Position numbers and translations under genes: made by a program
Source: Ascoidea rubescens DSM 1968
Taxonomy: Eukaryota; Ascomycota; Saccharomycetes; Ascoideales; Ascoideaceae
Direction of reading: 5' to 3'
NCBI RefSeq assembly: GCF_001661345.1
Contig: NW_017962915.1
Span: 933,657 to 997,656 of the forward strand
Length of the DNA: 64,000 bases
Part shown: one piece after another, positions 43,093 through 54,368 of the stretch
How the letters are laid out: the number at the start of each line of letters is the position of its first letter
Position numbering within the stretch: position 1 is the stretch's first letter
Notes under the pieces: generated by a model
Databases searched by the model: none
The model's input: the letters and a program-made list of their open reading frames with translations, nothing else
Told to the model about the DNA's origin: nothing

Positions 43093-43825
43093 GGTGGTGA
43101 GAAGATGGGAAAGAAAGAGAAAGAAGAAAGAGGGAGATAGAGGAAGGGTATTTATACTTTCTGAGCTGGGAAATAAGGTTCAGGGAAGGATTAATAATCT
43201 GGAGCGTGGAGGGTGTGGAAAGAGAAGGGGGAGGAGGAAGAGAAGAGAGAAGAGAGAAGAGAGAAGAGAGAAGAGAAGAGAGAAGAGAGAAGAGAACACA
43301 CACAGAGTAAGAAGAGAATGGAGACAGAGACTGGACACAGACTGTGCTGGCTGTGCTTCTCGAGCTGTTTCAGCTGGGTTTGACGTGAGATTGCGAGAGG
43401 TCTCAGAGCGATGGTGGTGAGAAGTAGCAGGAGCTGATAGTCTCCACCAGATGGTCAAGAGATTCAAGAGGTGCTGCTCAAGAGGTGTTCAACAGATGCT
43501 GCTCAACAGCCCACTACTTGGTTATCAGCTACAGCAGCTCCAGGCTATCAGAGCCCTCGCTGATTGGTGTTTGAAGGTCTTGCGAGTGATTGCTATTCCT
43601 TTACTTATCGCTGTTATCTCTTATCTCCCCATTACTCAACACTCAACACTCAAGTGTATTGCTATATAATGCCTCTCTTTCCACAGCAGTCCCAACACAG
43701 TTCCAGAGCACTTCCACAACAGCTTCAAACCACTTTCAGCTCCTCTGTGTGTTTTTGAGACATGCAAACTTTATCCACTCATTTCAGCCCAATATTCCAG
43801 TGTCTCTAAGCAACTCTAAACACTT
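43093..43825. promoter_or_regulatory. RPN4 promoter; FNT gene 3' region
   Basis: About 43225-43300 is a GA-rich (AGAGAAG) microsatellite; 43310-43570 is GC-richer with repeated GCTGCTCAA words. No PACE-like GGTGGCAAA site is seen. No gene recognised. Confidence 0.5.
43228..43296. repeat. AGAGAAG purine microsatellite
   Basis: Irregular AGAGAAG/AGAAG repeat about 140-200 bp upstream of the RPN4 start. Confidence 0.85.
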
Positions 43826-45367
43826 TCAAACGATTTTACCTCTTTCTGAACTCTTATTACTGAAATTAGATGTGATCTCACTATCAAGGCTCTCAACACT
43901 GCTCGCTTCATTTACTTCATTAGCCTGAGTGGTTTCATACCTTATTATCCCTTGTTCAAGATCCACCTCAAGATTATCAATCTCACTATCAACAACACCA
44001 TTACTATTACCATCAGTATTACTATTGTGATTATCACTCTCGCCTTTAGGCTTTTTTCGATGAAATTTAAGATTTCTAGAGTTGGTTATCACTCGACTCA
44101 ACACCCTTCTCATTCCTCCACTCAAATATAACTCCTCCAATTTCTTTTCATCCAGATCCATGTCCAAATTCTCATTCTCATTCTCATTCTCATTCTCATT
44201 CTCATTGCCATTACCATTGCCATTTGAAGTGTTGTTCCTATCACTACTACCACTTTCATCTCTTTTGAAAAATGCTGAGGCTATTGTTCGCTCTCTTGCT
44301 AATGGCTCTCCCATCCCATACACAGGAAACACTCCTGTTGGTGATCTCGTTAAATTGGACGAACCATGCATAGACCTTCTCGTATTCAATCTCATTACAG
44401 AGTAATCGTCCTTTTCACCATTGCTAGCCATCCGAACAACTCTGCTATCCACACCCAACTCAGGCTGTTCATCCTTCATCTCAAACTTTGGCAACTCCAA
44501 CGACTCGCTATCCCTCTCAACCACATACAAGTGCAAATAAAATGGTATCAATAGCCCAAACACAACTCCCCCAATTATATTCCCAATCGATCCCGAAATC
44601 AACACGTTCACAACATACTTTTGAATCTTCACAGAATAATCCACCATTTCATTCCCATCCCCATCCTCATCCTTATTATAATAGTAGTAGTAGTAATTAA
44701 ACAACCCCATTGGACACAAAAACATATCAGCAACTGAATGCGTAAACCCCATCGAAACAAACGTGAAAACCGGCAACACCATCATCATCAACCTCACATG
44801 GATAGGCTTGCACATAATTTGCAAATATATCGCTATCGAAACATAAAAGTTCCCTGCAATTCCCTTGATAAGATTCTCACCGAAACTCGACGATATCTTA
44901 TCCTCCAAAATCTGAATCGACCCAGCAATCATCATCTCACTCGACGTCACTTTACTCAACTTGCAAATGAAAAAACAAATAAACAAATTGCTCACTAAAT
45001 TAAACACCCAGCTCACCCCCAAACTGATTACCAAATCAATCACTGAAATCGCCTTTCTCAACAACCCAACCGAAAAAAATAAAATGTTAGAATTAAATAA
45101 ATCAACCCCCATCAACACAACATAAAATAACCCTATCGGATAAACTAGTCCTTGCATCAAATGAACCATCCCCGGATTCTCCTTGTAAAGCTCAGCATTG
45201 TTCGACTGAACCATCAAATGCAACATTCCCCCAGTCGAAAAAAGTGCTCCTCCAATAATAGAACTAATTATCAACGTTATCAACTTCATTCGGCTCTTTT
45301 TCATTGCTGTTGCAACCAATGCCAAAGCTGCCTCATGAGGTGATAAATAATACGTATCACCACTCAT
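43826..45367 (-). CDS. Formate/nitrite-family (FNT) membrane channel, yeast YHL008C-like
   Basis: 513 residues. The N-terminal ~300 form the six-span FNT fold: SPHEAALALVATAMKKSRMK, LFYVVLMGVDLFNSNILFFS, CKPIHVRLMMM, GFTHSVADM, GSIGNIIGGVVFGLLIPFYL. This closely resembles S. cerevisiae YHL008C, an uncharacterised vacuolar-membrane protein. The 210-residue cytosolic tail keeps two blocks that I recall from YHL008C, DEQPEL..DSRVVRM and GVFPVYGMGEPL, separated by variable text and an Asn-Glu repeat. The substrate is unknown; formate, acetate, nitrite or lactate are transported by relatives. Confidence 0.9.
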   Translation of the reverse strand: MSGDTYYLSPHEAALALVATAMKKSRMKLITLIISSIIGGALFSTGGMLHLMVQSNNAELYKENPGMVHLMQGLVYPIGLFYVVLMGVDLFNSNILFFSVGLLRKAISVIDLVISLGVSWVFNLVSNLFICFFICKLSKVTSSEMMIAGSIQILEDKISSSFGENLIKGIAGNFYVSIAIYLQIMCKPIHVRLMMMVLPVFTFVSMGFTHSVADMFLCPMGLFNYYYYYYNKDEDGDGNEMVDYSVKIQKYVVNVLISGSIGNIIGGVVFGLLIPFYLHLYVVERDSESLELPKFEMKDEQPELGVDSRVVRMASNGEKDDYSVMRLNTRRSMHGSSNLTRSPTGVFPVYGMGEPLARERTIASAFFKRDESGSSDRNNTSNGNGNGNENENENENENENLDMDLDEKKLEELYLSGGMRRVLSRVITNSRNLKFHRKKPKGESDNHNSNTDGNSNGVVDSEIDNLEVDLEQGIIRYETTQANEVNEASSVESLDSEITSNFSNKSSERGKIV

Positions 45368-46234
45368 TATCTATTACCAAAGAAAAAACCAAAAAAGCTA
45401 AAAAAGAAAGAAAAAGAAAGAAAATCTATCAATCAGTCAATCAATCAATTAATTCGGAATATTATTATAATTATTGTAATAATTATCGTAATATTTACTT
45501 TTATTACTGAATACTACTAGTGAATATGAATAAATATGAATATTGCTTTACTAAAACTCCGATTCTTCTTCTCCAGTTTGTTTGAAACTGTTTAATATAT
45601 ATTATTTTTGCATATTTATCTTGCTAATATAGTCTCATTTCACCACTCTTTGATTCAAATGACTCTCAATTAAAATTCAATCCAATTTTATAGATTCTAT
45701 TTCAATCTATTCGTGATTGCTTTCTCACATTATACCGATAATCATATCGAGGCCTTCCTCAAATCAATCGGGTTTTCGCGCCCATATCCACCCTCACTGC
45801 CCTACGGCACGCTCTTAGACAGCCCCCCTCCACTTACTACTCTAACACTGGCCTGCTTGCAGAGGGTCCTGTTCAACGGCTCTGCCTTCCTGCACAAGAC
45901 ACTCTGAAATGGATATATTCTTCGTTCTGAGCGCTTTCTGACCAAAAGGATCTTTTATCCAAATGGGAAAAAATAAGCGTTCGGCTGCCGAAGGTGTGGA
46001 AAAAAACGGAAAACATCTGAACTGAACTGAACTGAAGAACCCATGATTTAAAAAGAAAAAAAATGAAATAAATATAAAGCTACAGCTTTTGTTTTTATTT
46101 TATTTTTCAATATCAAGTTATAATATTAAACACCAGCTGATAGGATACAAATCTATAGAATACAAATCAAAGAAGACAAAAGAACGTAAAGATATTTAGA
46201 ATTGAATATATAATAGCAATCACACCGACATGGC
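45368..46234. promoter_or_regulatory. FNT gene promoter; H4 3' region
   Basis: AT-rich with CAATCAAT words near 45428-45450. A GC island at about 45745-45905 contains a 64-codon open frame without an ATG. Past 46060 is the histone H4 3' region. Confidence 0.45.
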
Positions 46235-47369
<1,135 letters not shown>

Positions 47370-47682
47370 GCTGTTTTCTTAAGCTGTATCTACTTTTCAT
47401 ATCTCTATAACTCTGCTTACTCCCTTTAATTTTTCTTTGTATTATAAATATTCTTTCTCTTCTTACTATCTACCGTAGACCTATATTGCACTCCTTTAAA
47501 ATGCACGCAACATAATCACTTTAGGTTGCGCTCGGAAAATCGGCACCGAATAACCTTGTGGAACTGCTTTTTTCTTTATCTCTCCATCTTTTCTACCACT
47601 ACCTGCTGCCTCTTTCTCTTCTGTCTCTTTGATCTCTGTCCCACCTTCTTGTCTTTTCTGTTTCTCTCTCTTAATTGTCCTA
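47370..47682. promoter_or_regulatory. H3 3' end and sphingoid kinase promoter
   Basis: AT-rich H3 3' region, then a pyrimidine-rich leader (47570-47680, TCTTT/CTGTC words) directly before the kinase ATG. No gene seen. Confidence 0.45.
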
Positions 47683-48004
47683 ATGGCCTATAATACCACC
47701 AACCCTTACAGAATCAACTACTCAGATACTATTGATTCCAACTCAGACTCCAATCTACTATCTTCTGAAGATTACATTGTTGATAATAATAATAATAATA
47801 ACAATTATGATACCATTATGTGGTTCAAAGCAACAATATCCTCTCAGAATGATGGAATTGAAATAATCGATCAACACTTTTCAATTAATGATAAAGTATA
47901 TGACAATGCTTATTTTGATGATCCTGTTTCTTATAACAAAAAATCCTTTTTTTCTTATTTAAATTTTTGTAATTCCATTGCTATTAATGATATTGAAAAC
48001 GGCT

Positions 48005-48036
<32 letters not shown>

Positions 48037-49674
48037 GATAATGATAATGAAAATTTGATTAAAAAATCTCTTAAAAATTTACCCATTCCAGATTTTATAC
48101 CTTATCATGATATATTATGGGCAGATTCAATCAATAAAAACAATAACAATATTAATAATAATAATAACAAAAATAATAATGATAATAGTACTTACATGAA
48201 GATTAAACTAACCTATTTACGTTTGTATAAGAAACATTTATATCCATCTCATATACACCTTTTATTTGATGATAATATCAATTGCAATAATAATAAAAGT
48301 CATTTTAATTCAAAAATAATCAACTATAAAGATAGTTCTAAAAACACAATCACCGAAATCACTTCTTCATCTTCTTTAGATAATGCTACAACTAGTCTTG
48401 ATCAATTTGATAATAATGATAATACAAGAGGTTTAATCTCCCAAATCTTAAATCTATCCTATAAGGATACCTTTAAAATGGAGAAATCTATACTAATATT
48501 AATCAACCCTCATGGTGGTAAGGGCTCTGCGTTGGATATGTTTAACAAATTTAGTAAACCCATTTTGGATTCAATTCCCTGTATAAATTACAAAGTTTTT
48601 AAAACCAATTACTATAAACATGCCACAGATATAATTAAAAACTTTGAGCATGACGAGTTATTGAAATTTGATATAATTTGCTGTGCTTCAGGAGACGGAA
48701 TTCCTTATGAAGTAATTAATGGGTTATATAACAGAGATGATAAAATTGAATGTTTTCAAAATTTGGTCATAACTCAGTTACCTTGTGGTTCGGGCAATGG
48801 AATGTCGATATCCTGTCACCATACTAATAATCTTTCATTTGCGACTTTATCATTGGTTAAATCCCCATATGTTATATCTGATTTAATGGCATGTACACAA
48901 TTAATCAATGATAACCATAGCTATAATGACGATGGTGACGAAGAAGTTACTTTATCATTTTTATCACAAAATTACGGAATAATCGCGTACGGAGATATTG
49001 GTACAGAGTGGTTAAGGTGGTGTGGGCCATTAAGATTTGATATAGGAGTTTTGATTCAAGTTATTAAAAAATCCAAATATCCCTGTGATTTATATTTGAA
49101 TTATTTTATTAATAATGACCGAGAAGAAATTAAAGAGCATTTCCAATTGAACTACGATAGCAATAGCAATAGCAATAGCAATAGGAATAGGAATAGGAAT
49201 AACAACTCGGAATTAACATTGACTGATGATTCATTTAATTTGAAATTTCCTAAATTGAATAAACCGTTAAATAATAATGATGGTTGGGAGTCATTAATTA
49301 ATTACGACTTGAACAACCTTGGAATCTTATATACTGGAAAAATGCCTTACATGTCAAATAATGTACCATTTTTCCCAACATGTTTACCGGATGATGGATT
49401 AATTGATTTTGTTTACATGAACAGCAACTTGTCGTTTGTTAAGAAAGCTGGATTTTTGTTGGACATTGAAAACGGTTCATCATTGATAAATGAACATGTT
49501 AATTACTCAAAAATTAAAGGTTTTAGATTGATCCCAAAAAACGTTGATAAAGATTATTATCTCAGTGTGGATGGAGAGAGTTATTCCGTAAAGCCAATCC
49601 AGGTAGAAGTGTTGCTGAAGATCTGCAAAATCTTGCTCAAAGATGGGTGCTTTGCCAAAACACCTATTGGTTGA
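47683..49674 (+). CDS. LCB4: Sphingoid long-chain base kinase (Lcb4/Lcb5 type)
   Basis: 663 residues from the ATG at 47683 (the frame is open to 47629 without ATG). It phosphorylates dihydrosphingosine/phytosphingosine. The DAG-kinase-like catalytic domain starts about residue 270: LILINPHGGKGSALDMF, CCASGDGIPYEVINGL (nucleotide-binding SGDG), LPCGSGNGMS, and near the end CLPDDGLIDFVYM and LSVDGESYSVKPIQVEV. The N-terminal ~260 residues carry Asn/Asp runs but include a likely PH-like region as in yeast Lcb4 (624 residues). The ceramidase gene follows 405 bp downstream on the same strand. Confidence 0.92.
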
Positions 49675-50079
49675 AACAGAGACAGCAAAAGCAACAGAAG
49701 CAGTAGAAACGCTTCAAATACCTCACACTGTATAGACTGTATAGACTGTATAGAACAATTCACTAGACTCTTTTTGTGTCGTTTTCGTTATTTTTGTTTT
49801 TGGTCCATTTTTGGTAAATTATTTTCGTTATTTCCGCAAGGAGCCGGAAGCTTCGGCTCTTCTCCGGCAACTTTATCGCAATAGCCCCGAAGGTGCTGGA
49901 ACCAACCCAACAAGCGATACAAAAGAACTCTTTATTGCTTCTTCTTTTTCTGCTTTTTCTGTTTCTTTTGCTGTTCGTGCCCGGTTGTGTTATGTGAATC
50001 AAAGAGCAGGCTTGAAACTTATATATACTGGGTTTTTTCTTACTGTTTTTACTTCCACCATCAATCTAGCAAGCAGAAA
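49675..50079. promoter_or_regulatory. Ceramidase promoter
   Basis: Contains three CTGTATAGA units (49728-49754) and a near-palindrome GAGCCGGAAGCTTCGGCTC (49841-49859). The frame continuing upstream of the ceramidase ATG has no ATG of its own. Confidence 0.5.
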
Positions 50080-50952
50080 ATGTTGCCCTTTGCAATCGAA
50101 TATCCTACACAACCCTTCAAAAGTTACTGGGGCAAGCCAACATCATCGATAGAATTTTGTGAAGAAAATAATGTTATATCTCCATACATTGCAGAGTTCA
50201 TCAACACTCTTACCAATTCGCTTTATATCGCAGTCTCGATCTACTCCATGTACTCCACCCACAAGAATAAGCTAGAAAAGAGGTTCCAGTTGACTTTTTT
50301 CCTATTTTGCGTAGTTGGAATCGGTTCATGGTTATTTCATATGACTCTTCTATATCACTATCAATTATTGGATGAATTACCCATGGTATATGCCACTTGT
50401 GTTCCATTTTGGTCGTTATATTCAAGTAACATGACCCTTCGAAATAGAAAATGGTTTGCTGGTACACTTGTTTCAGTATTGGTTGTGTTGACGCTTATTT
50501 ATATTGAATTGAGAAATTCGATCTACCAACAAGTCGCTTACGCTTTGCTCAATGTGTTGGTTGTTTACAAGTCATATCAGTTAACCAAAAAAGTCGACCG
50601 ATTGAAATACCAGAAGCAATGGAACCATTTGTACAGATCAATGATGATCGGTGTCTGGACATTCAACTTGGGGTTTTTGTGCTGGAATCTTGATAACATC
50701 TATTGCGATTTTTTCATCGAGCTTCGTAGACAGGTTGGTTTGCCCTATGGAATGCTAATAGAAGGCCATGGATGGTGGCACATTTTCACCGGCATTGGTG
50801 TCTACAACTTTGTTATCTTCTTGGAGTTTCTCAGATGCTTTGAGATAGGCGTCCAGGATCAGTACGCGTTGATCTGGCACTGCAAGTGCTTGCCTGAGGT
50901 TGTGCTCAAGACCAATGTGCCCCAGCAAATGAACAAAAGCAAGAGCTGCTAA
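50080..50952 (+). CDS. YPC1: Alkaline ceramidase (Ypc1/Ydc1 type)
   Basis: 290-residue ER membrane hydrolase of the CREST superfamily, releasing sphingoid base from (phyto)ceramide. The start text YPTQPFKSYWGKPTSSIEFCEENNVISPYIAEF is the ceramidase hallmark. Metal-site residues are in GIGSWLFHMTLLYHYQLLDE (Ser, His, Asp) and EGHGWWHIFTG (two His). About seven membrane spans. Yeast Ypc1 has 316 residues. Its product is the substrate of the kinase encoded just upstream. I chose ATG 50080 because the family begins there. Confidence 0.94.
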   Translation: MLPFAIEYPTQPFKSYWGKPTSSIEFCEENNVISPYIAEFINTLTNSLYIAVSIYSMYSTHKNKLEKRFQLTFFLFCVVGIGSWLFHMTLLYHYQLLDELPMVYATCVPFWSLYSSNMTLRNRKWFAGTLVSVLVVLTLIYIELRNSIYQQVAYALLNVLVVYKSYQLTKKVDRLKYQKQWNHLYRSMMIGVWTFNLGFLCWNLDNIYCDFFIELRRQVGLPYGMLIEGHGWWHIFTGIGVYNFVIFLEFLRCFEIGVQDQYALIWHCKCLPEVVLKTNVPQQMNKSKSC

Positions 50953-51253
50953 GACCCAAAGTCCCATCATAGACACTCATATATATTTCTCTCCTTCTCT
51001 TATCTCTAATAAATACGTCCTCGAAAGCACCACGCCGATGGCGACGCTGCATAGAAATGCGCCCCAAAGTGTGGATGTCTGTGGCCAATCAGCGTGGCGG
51101 ATTAGTCACCCGTCAATGTCGTGCAAAATTGGATCATTTTGAGACCATGCTCAAACACTTATCGTTGCTGTATTGGAACCATATATATCCATCTCCTTTA
51201 TCTCACGTCCTTGTCTTTATCTGTCGTGCTTGTTCTTCCACTTCTTCTTAAAC
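50953..51253. promoter_or_regulatory. Ceramidase 3' end and thioesterase promoter
   Basis: 301 bp; moderately GC-rich centre (51020-51120). No gene or repeat recognised. Confidence 0.4.
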
Positions 51254-52369
51254 ATGATCAGAATACCCTCCACAGATATTCCTGAAAACTCCTACTCGCT
51301 CGTATTTCTTCATGGTCTTGGTGACGAGGGAAATGGTTGGACATTTCTCAAAAACTCCTTCTACGCTCACAATATAACAAACATCAACTTCATATTTCCT
51401 GATGCTCCTCAGTCTCCCCTATCTCTAAATTTCGACTTGGACATAACTTCTTGGTACGACTTGAAGTCAATCGAAAACGTGTTTTTTGATGAAGACGTAA
51501 ATGGCATACTAAACTCCATTAACTTTTTAATATCGTTGATCAACTCAGAGATTCGAAACTTCAACGTCAAACCTGAAAATATCTTTATCGGTGGCTTCTC
51601 TCAGGGCTGCGCTTTAAGCATCTTAACTAACTTGTTATTAAATTTCAAAATTGGTGGAGTCATCGCTCTTAGTGGTTACATCCCAATTATCAACACCATA
51701 TGGGACATCCTTGAAATTAAAAGAATAAAATTTTTAAATTATTTGAAAAATTACCAATTGAATTTAAATTTGCAACAACATTTATTCAGTAACACTACCA
51801 GTGCTAATAACCCCATTAATACTAATAACAATACTACTACTCCTACTCCTACTCCTACTGATACTAATACTCCTGCTAATGCTCCTACTCTTACTAATAA
51901 CATTAACAATAATAATGACTCTACCTCTTTTGACTCAAATGACATAAACACTTACCCGTTCATGGAATCAGATCAACAAATCAAATCAATTCTTAAAAAT
52001 TATTCAAATCGCTTTAATTTAAACAATAACCAATTATTCCAACTTTTAAGTATCCCCATCAAAAGACCCTTTGATTATGCTCTTCCTTCATCCGATGAAT
52101 CAAATAACAGCAACAAAAATAATTCAAATAATCCTCATTTACTAAATTTACTCATTCAAAATTTTAATACTCCTATTTTTTTAGCTCATGGTAAAAAGGA
52201 TAATGCAATCAAATTCAAATTATCAAAACGTTCTAATTTTATATTAAAAGAAGACTTTAAATTACCAATTGTAAATTACTCAGTTTATAAAAACCTAAAC
52301 CATAGTGCCAACGATCAAGAAATTAACGATATTATTCAATTTGTTAAATTATTAACAACTAATCAATGA
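51254..52369 (+). CDS. TML25: Acyl-protein thioesterase (APT1/Tml25 type) with long insert
   Basis: 371 residues from ATG 51254. Alpha/beta hydrolase that removes palmitate from proteins. Motifs: LVFLHGLGDEGNGW, IFPDAPQSPLS, catalytic Ser in GGFSQGCAL (~115), GVIALSGYIP, catalytic Asp in AHGKKDNAI (~315), and His in NLNHSAND (~349). The family is usually ~220-240 residues; here ~140 residues, rich in Asn/Thr/Pro, are inserted between the SGYIP strand and the Asp strand. No donor/branch/acceptor set is visible in the insert, so it appears to be translated. Confidence 0.88.
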   Translation: MIRIPSTDIPENSYSLVFLHGLGDEGNGWTFLKNSFYAHNITNINFIFPDAPQSPLSLNFDLDITSWYDLKSIENVFFDEDVNGILNSINFLISLINSEIRNFNVKPENIFIGGFSQGCALSILTNLLLNFKIGGVIALSGYIPIINTIWDILEIKRIKFLNYLKNYQLNLNLQQHLFSNTTSANNPINTNNNTTTPTPTPTDTNTPANAPTLTNNINNNNDSTSFDSNDINTYPFMESDQQIKSILKNYSNRFNLNNNQLFQLLSIPIKRPFDYALPSSDESNNSNKNNSNNPHLLNLLIQNFNTPIFLAHGKKDNAIKFKLSKRSNFILKEDFKLPIVNYSVYKNLNHSANDQEINDIIQFVKLLTTNQ

Positions 52370-52667
52370 CATTAACAACTAATCAATGATAAAAAAAAAA
52401 AAGCAACTAAAGACTAAAAAATTCACATTTTCACATTTTACTTTAATTTACTCATTTCATTAATCTTTTATCCGGTTGTTTTTAAGTTAGATTATTATTT
52501 TCATTGTTTTTCATTGTTGACTTTTGTTGTTGTTTTTTTCTTATTCTCTTTACCATTGACAGGTTTTACTATATTTTATTGATACTTTTTTTTTTCTTTC
52601 TCTTTTGTGTTCAATTTTAGTTACTACTCACATCAATACTCTTATTTATATTTATACTTACATAACA
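52370..52667. other. Convergent intergenic region
   Basis: AT- and T-rich spacer between the thioesterase and P450 3' ends with poly-A (52389) and poly-T runs. Nothing else seen. Confidence 0.45.
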
Positions 52668-54368
52668 CTATTCATTTATTAATTCAAATTTTAAATAACA
52701 TTCATCATACATCGGTCTACTTGTATAACTGTCTGCCATACTCATCATAACTTCATCTGTCTTTAATCCTTCAGATTTCTTCAAATCAATCCCACAGTTG
52801 GTTCTAAACTTCTCACTTTCATACCCCATTAAAACATCTCCATTGGTCTCGTTTTTGTTCAAAACATAACACCATTTCTTGTCAATACTTGTCTTAAAAT
52901 TAAAATAAATCGACGCCAAACATAACTTGATCTCTGTAATAGCCAAATTCATCCCCAAACACATTTTAATTCCTTGTCCAAATGGGAACATGTATTTTTT
53001 CATATTAAATATCCTTTTCCTAAACTCTTCCTCTGTCTCATTATCAAACTTTATCCATCTCTCGGGTATAAATTTATTTGGATTGGGAAATATTCTAAAA
53101 TCTCGATGGGTTGACCAAGGTTGTAATGAAACAATCGTTCCCTTGGGTATATGAACTTTTATTTCCTCTTTTTTCTCATTGTTTAAGTTGACATAATAAT
53201 CATCGCAATCAACACTTCTTGGTTCAGAGCCTGGAATTGCTGCATGTAATCTAAACGCCTCATCGATAACTGCATTTAAATATGATAATTTGTCAATATC
53301 GCTAATCTTTAATGTTGGCAATTTAGGCTTAGAAGAAGAAGAAAAAGAAGAGCTCTGTTCAAAACTATTTAATAATTCATTTCTCAATTTTAATTGAATT
53401 TCCTCATTAATTGGTCTCGATAATTGCCAGGCAATATAGCTTAATGTTATTCCAGTGGTTTCATGACCAGCAGCAATATGATCGCTTAATTCACTTGCCG
53501 AGGTTAAACCTCTAATATCATTTTGATATAATTTTGAGATCACAGATGTTATGCCAGATTCAGCATTATCATTAAAGATTAATGAATCTTTATTTTTATC
53601 AAGATAATTAATCTTCTCTATTAACCAACTTCTAATCAATTTAGAATTGTTAATAATTTCATTTGAAGCAGCAAAATTCCATAATCCTGGCAATAGAGTT
53701 GTATAAAACCACATAGATGATTGCTGTCTATAACCTTTTAGTATCACTTCTCTTTGTTGTTCATTTTCCAAAAGATTAGAATTGACTGTAGAGCCTAGCT
53801 CATAAAACGTTATAACATCCATAGCTAAAGCATTGAATAAAGAATAAACGTTTATAGATAGTTTTTCATTACTATTAATATCAGCCAGAATTAATTTAAT
53901 TAATTGCAACATTTTGCTATTTAAAAACTTTATACTCGAAGGCTGATAAATTGCAGATTTTGAGTACAAATTTGTCAATTTCTTTTTAATAGATAAATGA
54001 TATTTATTATCAATTGAAGAAAACATATTTGGTTTATCATAATTCTGAAAATTAGAATAAAAATCCGATCTTGGTAAATTTTTTTTAATATAAAATAATT
54101 TAATATAATCTGGGTCATTAAATGATAACTCATTTGGAGCAACTTGAACTATGGGTCCGAATTTCAAATGAAGTTTGTCGATTAGCTCATTTCTTTGTTC
54201 CAATCTTTGTGAATTGTAAATAGGAATTTTCGATAGTTTAAAACTAATCGGTCCTGGTATTTTCCTCAATGGGTTGAGATATAATGGATAAATACAGTAA
54301 GAATAAAGAAAATAGAAAAAGATTAAAGCCAAACCAGAAACGAATGGATATTCAACAAGAACACTCAT
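52668..54368 (-). CDS. Cytochrome P450, subfamily not recognised
   Basis: 566 residues from ATG 54368; an ATG at 54428 is also in frame but would add a poly-Phe stretch coded by a poly-T tract, so I prefer the later one. N-terminal membrane anchor (~8-30), then the proline-rich hinge NPLRKIPGP. I-helix AAGHETTG (~300), ExxR in EAFR (~370), PERW, and heme motif FGQGIKMCLG with its Cys (~468), all intact. It does not look like CYP51, CYP61 or the dityrosine enzyme Dit2; the LRKIPGP/ERWIKF style resembles filamentous-fungal P450s. The substrate is unknown. Confidence 0.88.
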   Translation of the reverse strand: MSVLVEYPFVSGLALIFFYFLYSYCIYPLYLNPLRKIPGPISFKLSKIPIYNSQRLEQRNELIDKLHLKFGPIVQVAPNELSFNDPDYIKLFYIKKNLPRSDFYSNFQNYDKPNMFSSIDNKYHLSIKKKLTNLYSKSAIYQPSSIKFLNSKMLQLIKLILADINSNEKLSINVYSLFNALAMDVITFYELGSTVNSNLLENEQQREVILKGYRQQSSMWFYTTLLPGLWNFAASNEIINNSKLIRSWLIEKINYLDKNKDSLIFNDNAESGITSVISKLYQNDIRGLTSASELSDHIAAGHETTGITLSYIAWQLSRPINEEIQLKLRNELLNSFEQSSSFSSSSKPKLPTLKISDIDKLSYLNAVIDEAFRLHAAIPGSEPRSVDCDDYYVNLNNEKKEEIKVHIPKGTIVSLQPWSTHRDFRIFPNPNKFIPERWIKFDNETEEEFRKRIFNMKKYMFPFGQGIKMCLGMNLAITEIKLCLASIYFNFKTSIDKKWCYVLNKNETNGDVLMGYESEKFRTNCGIDLKKSEGLKTDEVMMSMADSYTSRPMYDECYLKFELINE

